From Nymphaea colorata (taxonomy: Eukaryota; Streptophyta; Magnoliopsida; Nymphaeales; Nymphaeaceae), in assembly GCF_008831285.2 (NCBI RefSeq), contig NC_045141.1, positions 22,660,742 to 22,724,741 on the forward strand: 64,000 nucleotides of DNA. Reading direction: 5' to 3'. The stretch's first letter is position 1. Each line of letters starts with the position of its first letter. Under the pieces are notes generated by a model. The model was not told the origin of the DNA. It saw only the letters and a program-made list of their open reading frames with translations, and made no database searches. The translations under genes and the position numbers were made by a program. This document shows, in pieces, positions 49,850-60,744 of the stretch.

Positions 49850-50138
49850 CTTAGAGGGGATAATCCAACAAGCATTTTTCAGTTCAATGTTTGCATATTA
49901 GTTACTAACTTACAATACTTTTAAGCTTTTGACCAACACATTCAACCTTGGAGGGGTAATACAACGAGCATTTTTCAGATCAATGTATACCTATTAGTTA
50001 CGAACTTACAGTACTTTCAAGCTTTTGACCAACACATTCAGTCTTAGAGGGGATAATCCAACGAGCATTTTTCAGTTCAATGTTTACATATTAGTTACTA
50101 ACTTACAGTACTTTTAAGCTTTTGACCAACACATTCAG
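49850..50138. repeat. Three-copy tandem repeat, unit 95-98 bp
   Basis: GCATTTTTCAG recurs at 49,872, 49,970 and 50,065 within units of 95-98 bp. Each unit carries, on the minus strand, the coding end ECVGQKLKST (or a variant) and a GTAAGT-like donor, so an exon-intron boundary is present three times. Copies differ by several bases and are older than the neighbouring 73-bp duplication. Confidence 0.85.
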
Positions 50139-50206
50139 GAAGTTGACCAGATGGCGTACAGTCCAGCAATACCTTTACCACAAGATTATAGTTCATAACA
50201 AACATC

Positions 50207-51118
50207 CTACGCATTGAGAAACACAAAGTCAGAGGAAAACAATGTAGCATCAGCAGAAAGTTCAGAAATACATTCTTTTTTACCCATTAATAACAAAAGC
50301 AACAGATATTACTGTAAGAACGTATGTGAGCTCTTATATATTTGTATATCTTGTCGCACATAACTATTTCCATACAGCTGTGTTCATAACTTCATGTAGA
50401 TATAAAGTGATCAGTATTTGTATGATTTGCATATATGGATATTTCTTGGCATAGGTTCTCACGCAATTTTTTATTTCTTTTTTCCTGTCCTCCTCTTCCT
50501 ACTTCTCTGCTCCTGCAGATGCTGCTGTGAGCTTCTTCTTTTCTTTCTTCACTTGCAGCAATTGCAGCTTCTCTTTTTCTTTTTTTCTTTTACTCCCACG
50601 TACTCTCTCTCCTCTCTACCTCACTTCCTTCTGTCTGCTGGTCTCCTCTGACTTGCTCAGCCTCTCAATCTCCCTCTGCCTCGTTCTGTCAGTAAGCCCC
50701 CCATCTCTCATCTCTCGATGTTTTTATTTTGGAAGAGACATGAGAGGTGGTGAGTGGGGTTGAGTTGATCTTGACCTTTGGGTCAAACCCAACTCCCCTC
50801 CCTCATCTCCATCATGTGTATAGATGTTAGAAATATACATAAACATATATTATTATTCTTTTCCAATAATACCTCTTTGCTATAAGTAAACAACACTTGA
50901 AAAACTCTCAAATGAAAGAATATATCGATCTTTTCAAGTTTCAAGAAAAAGTTTAACTTAAAATGAAATGCAAGAATAATAAAATTTAGGAAAACTTTCA
51001 TGAAGCCTAAATCAAAGAATGTATGAAGGAAAAGTTTGCTTGAAATTGAAATGCAAGGGTCTTGTAAAATTAGAAAAACTGGCATCAGCCGACATAAATT
51101 TCAAAGAATGAAGAACGT
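50207..51118. other. Intergenic; pyrimidine-rich tract
   Basis: A long C/T-rich tract lies at about 50,460-50,720 on the plus strand. The frames it opens (strings of Phe, Ser, Leu) are low-complexity artefacts. No gene recognised. Confidence 0.4.
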
Positions 51119-53117
51119 GTTAAACTATAAATCCTCCACCAGCACGTTGAAAGAGGAGTCTCTTAAGATTCCACATCCTTGTAAAATGTGTTAAGATATT
51201 TAATGTCCTTGTAACATTGAAGAGTCTCTTAGGATTCTATGTTCTAGTTAATATCCTTGTAATATGTGAAGCCTCCTAGGATTCAATATTGTAGTTAATA
51301 TCCTTGTAATATGTGAAGTCTCCCAGGATTCTATGATGTAATTAATGTCCTAGGATTCTACGATTGGAGACTGTTAGAATTCTGGAAATGGGATTATAAA
51401 TAGAGGCCGTGCAAACCATTTTGGCTATGACTTCTTCTCCTCAGCTTCTTCTTGTTTTCATTTTCCCTCTCTCTCTCTCTCTCTCTCTATCTTTCTGCGT
51501 GAGTGCTATTTTCTGGTTACAGATATTGGTGCTAGATTTCTATCATGGTATCAAAGCGCCAGGTTACGTTATCTCTACCTAACGAAATGCCAAAACAGGT
51601 ATGATCTGGTTAGAACTCTTTTCTCATCTTATCTCTATCCTGAATTTACTTTTCTCTTGCGTAATTCTTGCTCCTTTTTTTTCTTCTTGCTTACCTAAGA
51701 ACACATCTTGTTATATCGTCTCTTCTTTCCCTCTCATCTTCTACCTGTATACCCTTCCTTTCTGCTGTCATGGAAAACCTTTCGCATTCTGGCATGTCAT
51801 CAAGTTTTCTTCCTCACCTTATTACCGAAAAACTCAACCATGAGAATTTTCTGATCTGGAAAAGGCAAATCATGCCTTTCATAAGAAGTCAAGGCCTCTT
51901 TGGACATCTCGATGGTTCAACAAAGGCTCCACCAATATCCGTTTTGCAGGAAATAAAAAATGAGGCACGAGAAGTTATTGCCGTTCATGAAGACAACAAC
52001 CCTGAACATGCTGTGTGGATGAGACGTGACCAAAGTCTGGTTGCGTATATTTTGTCTACTCTATCTCAACAAGTGTTACTTTCAGTTTCTGATGACTGTA
52101 CTACAGAAGAATAATGGGAAACCCTTGCTGATACCTTTTCCCAAATATCAGAAGCTCGAATTATGTACTTAAAAAAAGAATTTTAGAATTTGAGCAAAGG
52201 TTCAACGTCTATCATGGATTATTTGGGGCGTATTAAAGTCGTCGCAGACCAACTTGATGCCTCAAGGAATAACATTTTTGATAAGGAAAAGGTGCAACAA
52301 ACCTTGAATGGACTTGGACATGATTATCATGCTTTTATTACAGCTCTTGAGGTCCTTTCTGTTCTGCCTTCCTTCAACGAACTACAAGGTAAACTTCTCC
52401 AACATGAAATGAATATGAAAAGAGTCATTGAAAGGACTGATCATGGGAACTCCCAAAATGTGTTGGCTATGAATGTAAAGTTTGGTAAGAGCTATGGGAA
52501 CTCCAATCATGGTGGTCATGGCATTCTACCAACATCAACATAACCAAGGTATGTCTCCTTTGGATACTTCAAGAAAAATATCAATTTGTTTTCAATGCAA
52601 CAAGAAAGGACACATGAAGGCACAGTGTTGGTTTAATCCTCAAAATAAAAACAAAGGGGTAAGACATGATTATAAACAAGGAGGACAAAGTTCTAAATCC
52701 ACCGCCGAAGATATGCAGCATCTATTGATGACCACATTCTCAAAAATGACTATAAAGCAAAATGAGCAGAGAGAATGGTTCTTGGATTCATGTGCAGCTA
52801 CCCATGTGACAGGAAATGCAGGTAAATTGACTAGATTGCTGAATGATGGAAAATCTCATCACATTATACATATTGGAAATGCACATATTCCATTGTCATC
52901 CTCATCTTTATCACTGTCTAATGTTGTTCTTGCTCTCAATATCAAAAAGCCATTTCTAAACTCATTGATGATACAAGCTCTTCTGTTGAATTCACACCTT
53001 CTTCTGTCTATGTCAAGGACCTCCAAACAAAGAAAATGTTCGCTAGAGGGGAGCGTCAAGGGAATATGTACGTCCTCAAGGAATGTCTACCCAAGGATTC
53101 ATCCACTTTTGATATAG
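51119..53117 (+). mobile_element. Truncated Ty1/copia LTR retrotransposon (fossil)
   Basis: A copia-type fossil that keeps only its 5' part. A probable LTR (about 51,119-51,545, starting TG, ending CA, with a TATAAATA element near 51,395) is followed by a primer-binding site of the initiator-Met tRNA type (TGGTATCAAAGCG), a gag region (about 51,770-52,650) with a CCHC zinc knuckle (CFQCNKKGHMKAQCW) and the start of the aspartic protease region (FLDSCAATHVTG). Integrase, reverse transcriptase, RNase H and the right LTR are absent; satellite sequence begins where they should be. Reading is interrupted at a few points. Not closely related to the second copia element, whose LTR and gag differ. 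Age cannot be taken from LTR comparison because only one LTR remains. Confidence 0.8.
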
Positions 53118-53139
53118 GATTGAAGGCATTTTCTCTTTC

Positions 53140-55497
53140 TCATAATGCGTCATCAGTGCATCACTTTTGATATATGGATGCATCAAGTTGGCCATGCATT
53201 TGTTGTGTCAATCAGTCAGCCATTTATTTCAATTTCAAACAATTGAAATTTTTAACTTCATGGAGGGTACGTTGCTTCATCAAGATCCTTGAGAAGTTTC
53301 CAAGTCTCACAAGACTGTTTCCCCTCTTGTTGTAGAGGGTTCATCGCAACTTTTGCGCACATAATGAGATGGTCACACATAAACTCCTAAAACTGACAAT
53401 TATACCGACGCATCAAGTTGGCCATGCATTGGTATTGCCAAACTCTAATTGACAATTTTCACTTGATAGGGGGGACGTTTTCCAACAAGATCCTTTTTGT
53501 GATCTTAGGTCCGACGGGAATGTTTCCCCTTTGGTTGTAAAGGGTTCATCGGATCTTTTGCGCTCACAATGAAACGATCATACATAACCTCTAAAAGTTG
53601 ACCATTATACCGATGCATCAAGTTGGCCATGCATTGGTTGTGTCATTCAGTCAGTCATTAATTTCTATTTCATCTAATTGAAATTTTTAACTTGATGGAA
53701 GGTACGTCGTATAATCAAGATCCTTCAACAGTTCCCAGGTCTCACGGGACTGTTTCCCCTCTTATTGTAGAAGGTTCATCGCATCTTATTCTATCATAAT
53801 GAGATCATCACACATAAACTCCTAAAACTGACCATTACACCAATGCATCAGGTTGGCCATGCATTCGTTATGTCTTTCAATCAACTAATCAATTCAATTA
53901 CATCAAATTAACATTTTTAACTTGATGGAGAGGACGTTGATTCATCAAGATCCTTGATCAATTCCCAGGTCTCGCGGGACTGTTTTCCCTTTTGTTGTAC
54001 GGAGCTCATCGCAACAAAACGATCATACATAACCTCTAAAAGTTAAAATTTTTTAACTTGATGGAAGATACGTCACATAATCAAGATCCTTCAACAGTTC
54101 CCAGGTCTCACGGGACTGTTTCCCCTTTTATTGTAGAGGGTTAATCGCATCTTTTTCGATCATAATGAGATCATCACACATAAACTCCAAAAGCTGACCA
54201 TTACACCAATGCATCAGGTTGGCCATGCATTCGTTATGTCTTTCAATCAGCTATTCAATTCAATTGCAACAAATTAACATTTTTAACTTGATGGAGAGGA
54301 CGTTGTTTCATCAAGTTCCTTGATCAATTCCCAGGTCTCGCGGGACTGTTTTCCCTTTTGTTGTACGGGGCTCATTGCAATGAAACGATCATACATAGCA
54401 TCTAGAAGTTAATTTTTTAACATGATCGAAGGTAAGTCGCATAATCAAGATCCTTCAACAGTTCCCAGGTCTCACGGGACTGTTTCCCCTCTTATTGTAG
54501 AGGGTTCATCGCATCTTTTTCGATCATAATGAGATCATCACACATAAACTCCTAAAACTGACCATTACACCAATGCATCAGGTTGGCCATGCATTCGTTA
54601 TGTCTTTCACTCAGCTATTCATTTCAATTGCATCAAATTAACATTTTTAACTTGATGGAGAGGACGTTGATTCATCAAGATCCTTGATCAATTCCCAGGT
54701 CTCGCGGGACTGTTTTCCCTTTTGTTGTACGGGGCTCATCGCAACGAAACGATCATACATAACCTCTAAAAGTTAAAATTTTTTAACTTGATGGAAGATA
54801 CGTCACATAATCAAGATCCTTCAACAGTTCGCAGGTCTCACGGGACTGTTTCCCCTTTTATTGTAGAGGGTTAATCGCATCTTTTTCGATCATAATGAGA
54901 TCATCACACATAAACTCCAAAAGCTGACCATTACACCAATGCATCAGGTTGGCCATGCATTCGTTATGTCTTTCAATCAGCTATTCAATTCAATTGCAAC
55001 AAATTAACATTTTTAACTTGATGGAGAGGACGTTGTTTCATCAAGTTCCTTGATCAATTCCCAGGTCTCGCGGGACTGTTTTCCCTTTTGTTGTACGGGG
55101 CTCATCGCAATGAAACGATCATACATAACCTCTAAAAGTTAAAAATTTTTAACTTGATGGAAGATACGTCGCATAATCAAGATCCTTCAACAGTTCCCAG
55201 GTCTCACGGGACTGTTTCCCCTTTCATTGTAGAGGGTTCATCGCATCTTTTGCACTCATCATTAGATGATCACAACTAAACTCCTAAATCTGACCATTAT
55301 GCCAATGCATCAGGTTGGCCATGCATTGGTTATGTCTTTCACTCAGCTATTCATTTCAATTGCATCAAATTAACATTTTTAACTTGATGGAGAGGATGTT
55401 GTTTCATTTACATCCTTGATCAATTCACTGGCCTCGCGGAACTGTTTCCCCTTTCGTTGTACAAGGTTCATCGCATCTTTTGCGCTGATAATGAGAC
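53140..55497. repeat. Satellite array, left block (366-bp higher-order repeat)
   Basis: Tandem array anchored by GGTTGGCCATGCATTCG and CCAGGTCTC. The first anchors (53,185; 53,415; 53,621; 53,851) are 206-230 bp apart; from 53,851 they are spaced 366, 364, 366 and 366 bp. CCAGGTCTC alternates between CCAGGTCTCGCGGG and CCAGGTCTCACGGG at steps of 136 or 134 and 230 bp, so the 366-bp unit is one full monomer of about 230 bp plus one shortened monomer of about 136 bp that lacks the GTTGGCCATGCATT segment. No coding frames. The left edge abuts the truncated copia fossil; the right edge is the insertion point of the second copia element. Confidence 0.93.
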
Positions 55498-55781
55498 TGT
55501 TAAAATAGATGTAATGGGGAACCGGGTCCATTTCTGGATCGGGTCCCATGGGGCACGGGTACCGAGGCCAGCTCGGTACCCTAGGCGGCATTCTTCTCTC
55601 CCTCCTATATAATCTTCACTTAAGTGTAATTGTGTGATTAAGTGAATATAATTTTTCTCTCTCCTAGGGTTGCGGTGTGCACCTAGGTCAGAGCTTCCCG
55701 TGGTTTTTTCCTCTTTCTGAGGTTTTTCCACGTATATCGTGTGTTCCTCTCTTCTTCTTTCGTGTGTTGCATGTTTCTACA
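55498..55781 (+). repeat. Left LTR of the copia element
   Basis: 284 bp, begins TGTTAAAATAG and ends TTTCTACA. A TATATAA element near 55,607 is the likely promoter core. Confidence 0.95.
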
Positions 55782-58700
55782 TGGTATCAGCCATGAGATC
55801 GTTCGGCTTCGTCTCGTATTTTCGTAGTCGCCCTTGCACCGCTGCCGCCTGCGCCGTTAGGGTTTCCCGCGCCGCCGCCATTGGGATCTTCTGCGCCGCC
55901 GCCGTCAGACGATCCAGCGCCGCCGCCTGTTGCCGCTTGTGACTTCCGCTGCCGTGGGTGTCTCCTTTTCCGCCGTCAGACGATCCAGCGCCATCCCATC
56001 TTTCCGCTGCCGTGGGTGTCCAGCGCCGTCACGCCTCTGCGTCGCCGCCGTCGGGCGATCCAGCGCCGTCGCCGACACCTAAGGTTCCGTGTGGTGCTGG
56101 TGTTTCAGCCGCCGCCGTGCTGTCTTGTTGCTGCCTGGTGTTGTGTCTGACTTGACTGCTTGTGATGGCGGAAGAGATTGCACCTAAAAGTGATATGGCC
56201 TTTGACGCGGGCAGCGCTCCCAAGAGCGAGATCTTGCCGGTTCAGGTCACGCCCATTCGTCTGACTAAAGACAATTATCTCTCTTGGTCTGCTGCTCTCG
56301 AGATTGGGATAACGAGCCGTGGTCGTCTTTCCTATATCACAGGCGACAAACCGGCGCCCAGCAAAACTGATCCTCAATGGGCGACGTGGGTGTTGGAAGA
56401 CAGTCAGGTTAAGGTGTGGATCATCAGCTCTGTGTCCGCTGATATTCAGCCTCTTATTCTGCAGAAGCCGACTTCGTTTGATATGTGAACTGTGCTTGCA
56501 AGGATGTATGGTCGCAAGAAAAGGGTTCTGCGTACGTATCAGATTAAACGCAGTATTTATTCTCTGAAACAGGGTGACCTGTCTGTTGCCTCCTTCTATG
56601 CAGCCCTGAAAACTAAGTGGGAGGAACTTGATTATCATGTGAATGATAACTGGGACTGTGGTTCTGATCATGCTCGGTACTGGGAAAAGGAATGGATGGA
56701 CCGGACGTTCCTCTTCCTTGGAGGCTTGCGTGATGAGTTTGAATCCATTCGGAGTCAAATTCTCAACTGTGATGAGATTCCTGGAATAGAAGATGTTTAT
56801 GCCAGAGTGGAATCCGAGGAACAAAGGCGTCAAGTGATGCAAATTGACCCCAGTCACGGGACTGGTCCCTCGGCCTTTGTTAGCCGTTCTTCTGTGTCTG
56901 GACCGCGCCCTGTTAGGCGATGTACACATTGTCACAAATCAGGACATTCTGTTGACTTCTGTTGGGATCTTCACCCTGAGAAGAGACTTGTTCGTGGTCG
57001 CCCTCCGTCTAGTCGGCGAGGTCCTCTTGTGCAGGACTCAACTCAGAGTGGTTCTTCAAGTGGTGAAAAATCGAGGCTTTTCCCTGATCAAATCAAGGAA
57101 CTACAAGCTTACATCAGTCGCCTTTCTACTACGTCAGAGGACACATCTACGTCTGATGGAGCTAAATTAGCTCAGGCTCTTGTTGCTACAAGTGATCAAG
57201 GTAATTCCTCTCCCGGTGATTGGATTGTTGACAGTGGGGCTACTCATCATATGACCGGGGACCCTAAGATGTTTCAAGAATACAAGTTGACTTCTGGGCA
57301 GCAGCGCGTTTCTATGGCTGATGGTTCTTCTATTTCTGTGGCTGGAAAAGGGAGTTTATCATTACTGAACAAATATTGTCTTCATAATGCCCTGCATGTT
57401 CCTAATATTCCCGTGAATTTGTTATCTGTCAGCAGTATTACCAAAGAGCTAAACTGTAATCTAATATTCTCTGCTGATCGTTGTTTACTGCAGGACTTGG
57501 GGACGGGGCAGAAGATTGGGATTGGTTCGGCTATTGATGGTCTCTACAGAATGCCAGTACAGGTTGCCTCTGCTTTGATTTCAGCCACCAGTGGACAGTT
57601 ATCTGACGTGGAGGACAGATCCGCTATTATGCGCTGGCACGAGAGACTTGGTCATCTTCCTTTTCAGTTGATTAAACAATTGTTTCCTAAGATGTTTCGG
57701 TCTGTTTCTTTGGACACCTTCGCCTGTGAAGTGTGTCAGTTGTCTAAGCATGTTAGGGCCTCGTACCCTATTTCGTTCAATAAAACCAGCCGTCCTTTTG
57801 CTTTGGTTCACTTTGATGTTTGGGGTCCTTCGGGAGTGCCCACCGGTCGTGGTTTTCATTATTTCATGACTCTTATCGATGACTACTCTCGTTGTACGTT
57901 CGTGTACTTGTTGAAAGAACGTAGTGAGGTTCCCGGCATTGTCAAAAACTTCGTTGCATTTGTTGAAACTCAATTCCAAACCCCTGTTCAGACCCTTCGT
58001 ACTGACAATGCTCGAGAGTATGTCTCCCTATCCCTTGATGACTTCTTGCGAAGCAAGGGTATTATACATGAAACATCCTGTAGCTACACACCTCCTCAGA
58101 ATGGCGTGGCTGAAAGGAAGAACCGTCATTTGTTAAATGTCACCCGGGCCATTATGTTTCAACGTCATGTCCCTAAGCGGTACTGGGGTGATGCACTTCT
58201 CACTAGTGCTCATCTCATTAACCGTATGCCTACTCGTGTGTTGAATGGTCATTCCCCTTATTCTGTTTTGTGGCCTAATCAGAGTCCCTAGCCTTTGACC
58301 CCTCGGGTGTTTGGGTGTGTTTGCTTTGTCCATGATCATAGTCCCACTCTCAAGAAACTTGATCCTCGGTCCATCAAAGCGGTCTTTTTGGGGTATTCCT
58401 CCACTCAGAAGGGATACAAGTGTGTTGACCCTAGCACTTCCAGAGTCTATGTCTCCAGGGATGTTACCTTTCATGAACACGAGGCATACTTTCCTGCGAA
58501 TCCTCTTCAGGGGGAGTGTTTAGGTGAGAGAGTGGACGAGTATTCTTCGCATCAGTTGATTCAGTTCACAGATTTCTTGGATTACACGGCTAGTTCTCCG
58601 AGTGTGAGTGTGGTTGACACAGTCAGTGAGGACAGAGACAGTCAGATGGAAGGGGGCCCTGTGGAAGAACAGTCCCGTGATCATTTGTTTGGTCAGGTAT

Positions 58701-60460
58701 ACAACAGGAAGAAGAATGATGTGATGGAGGTTGTTGATGTTACCAATCCCGATCTTGTGAGCTCCCCGGATGATCCAAGTCCAATGAATGAAGATCTTCC
58801 CATAGCCCTACGCAAAGGCACCAGGTCATGTACTTCTCACCCTATTCAGAGATTTATCTCGTATGCTAAACTCAGTAAAGACTACAAGTGCTTTATTACC
58901 TCTTTATCTATGGCTGTTATTCCCAGGTCAGTGGAGGATGCCAGGGAGGATCCCAAATGGCTACAGGCCATGACAGAGGAGATGGACGCCCTGGCAAAGA
59001 ACAATACGTGGGAGGTTGTTGATATTCCTAATGGAACTCACTTAGTTGGTTCCAAGTGGGTGTTTACTGTGAAGTACAAACCTGATGGCACTGTAGAACG
59101 CTATAAAGCTCGTCTTGTTGCAAAGGGGTTTAGCCAGAAATATGGGATTGACTATCTTGAGACGTTCGCTCCCGTTGCTAAACTGAAGACAGTAAGGGTC
59201 ATCTTAGCTCTGGCAGTACAAAAGAAGTGGAGCATGGACCAACTTGATGTCAAGAACGCCTTCTTGAATGGTCACCTTGAGGAAGAAGTCTATATGAGCA
59301 TGCCGCCTGGATATGCGCAGAAATGAAAGTGTTGTTATCTCAAGAAAGCATTGTATGGCCTCAAGCAGTCCCCTAGAGCGTGGTTTGAAAGACTAAGGGT
59401 TGTGATGAAGACTAATGGATATAAACAGGGAAATGGTGATCACACCCTCTTCATCAAGCAGAGAAATGGTCTGGTGAGCCTCCTACTAGTATATGTTGAT
59501 GATATGATTGTCACAGGTGATGACGAAGAAGAAAAAAGGAAGATGAAAGAAACGTTAGCTGCTGAATTTGACCTCAAAGATTTGGGTAAACTGAGGTATT
59601 TTTTGGGAATTGAGATTGCTAGATCTGAGACTGGTCTTGTTATGAGCCAAAGGAAATACACTTTGGACCTTCTAAAAGAGACAGGTAAACTGGGATGCAG
59701 GCCCTTTCTTACTCCAATGGAGTCTGGCACAAGGATAAGTATCAAAACTGGGACGATCTTGGATGAGGAAGGAAAAGGGAGGTATCAGCGGCTGGTTGGT
59801 AAACTCATTTATCTCACCCTTACTCGCCCGGATATTACGTATGCTGTGGGTGTGTTAAGTCAGTTTATGCATGCCCCTACTGATTGTCATTGGAAAAGTG
59901 CTGAAAGAGTATTGGGATACTTAAAGAATGACCCAGGGAAAGGACTGCTCTATACTCGACAAAGTCAACTCAGTATTGAAGGATACTCTGACGCCGACTG
60001 AGCAGGTTGCACAGATACTAGAAGGTCTACCACAGGATACTGCATCTTTCTTGGAGGTAACCTGGTGGTATGGAGAAGTAAAAGACAAGAAGTTTGTTCC
60101 AGGTCCAGTGCTGAGGCTGAATACAGGGCGGTTGCCATGGGGGTTACAGAAATGTTATGGCTCAAAATTCTGTTAGCAGATATTGGGGTGAAAATGGAAG
60201 AGAAGATGAGGATGTATTGTGACAACAAGTCGGCTATTAACTTGGCAAACAATCCAGTCTTGCACGACAGAACCAAACATGTGGAGATCGATCGCCATTT
60301 CATACGGGAACGCATAGATTCTAAGGAGTTGATCCTGCCCTACATGAAGTCTGAAGATCAAGTTGCTGATGTTTTAACTAAGTCTTTATGTACATCTCAA
60401 TTTGAGAAAAATGTTAGCAAGCTTGGCATGTTTGACATGTATGCCAAGCTTGAGGGGGAG

Positions 60461-60744
60461 TGTTAAAATAGATGTAATGGGGAACCGGGTCCATTTATGG
60501 ATCCGGTCCCATGGGGCACGGGTACCGAGGTCAGCTCGGTACCCTAGGCGGCATTCTTCTCTCCCTCCTATATAATCTTCACTTAAGTGTAATTGTGTGA
60601 TTAAGTGAATATAATTTTTCTCTCTCCTAGGGTTGCGGTGTGCACCTAGGTCAGAGCTTCCCGTGGTTTTTTCCTCTTTCTGAGGTTTTTCCACGTATAT
60701 CGTGTGTTCCTCTCTTCTTCTTTCGTGTGTTGCATGTTTCTACA
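60461..60744 (+). repeat. Right LTR of the copia element
   Basis: 284 bp, same ends as the left LTR and differing from it at three sites by eye. It follows a purine tract and is followed by the GAGAC duplication. Confidence 0.95.

Larger units (their letters stand above)
48306..50206 (-). pseudogene. Leucine-rich-repeat-like gene fragments, family not recognised
   Basis: The minus strand carries exon-like pieces with splice borders. Piece 50206-50107 (after GCGTAG, before GTAAGT) reads CTPSGQLPECVGQKLKST. A piece ending at 49,727 reads NLTGKVPKPLGEVTNLKVL before GTAAGG. Piece 49579-49508 reads LTNNNLAGPIQYAELTRKDT before GTATGT. Piece 48372-48306 reads GPVSTANKYVVGGKPFSVPQ before GTAAAT and may not belong. 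LTGKVPxxLGxVTNLKVL and LTNNNLAGPI fit the plant LRR consensus, so an LRR protein or receptor kinase is the best guess. No kinase domain, signal peptide or start was found. Two exon-bearing blocks are tandemly duplicated, which argues for a degenerating or rearranged gene, although a real gene with long introns is possible. Confidence 0.35.
55498..60744 (+). mobile_element. Nearly complete Ty1/copia LTR retrotransposon inserted in the satellite (fossil, broken)
   Basis: Two 284-bp LTRs bound a 5.25-kb element of Ty1/copia order, flanked by a 5-bp target duplication GAGAC (55,493-55,497 and 60,745-60,749). Parts in order: primer-binding site TGGTATCAG after the left LTR; GC-rich leader with repeated CGATCCAGCGCCG words; gag from about 56,165 with zinc knuckle CTHCHKSGHSVDFC near 56,925; aspartic protease (WIVDSGATHHMTG, near 57,220); integrase (about 57,630-58,300, with AERKNRHLL); reverse transcriptase (about 58,930-59,700, with YVDDMIVTGDD); RNase H to about 60,465; polypurine tract GAGGGGGAG before the right LTR. 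All domains are present, but reading is broken at about four points, so it is a recent fossil. By eye the LTRs differ at three sites of 284 (about 1%), which at a commonly used plant rate of 1.3e-8 per site per year means roughly 0.4 million years. Confidence 0.95.

Noticed and set aside
50418-50763. Hydrophobic Phe/Leu/Ser-rich frames suggesting membrane proteins
   Set aside because: They come from a C/T-rich tract and show no family pattern or plausible start context.
56105-56935. A 276-codon open frame on the minus strand of the copia element
   Set aside because: It lies antisense to the leader and gag, has no family resemblance and is explained by the high GC of that stretch.
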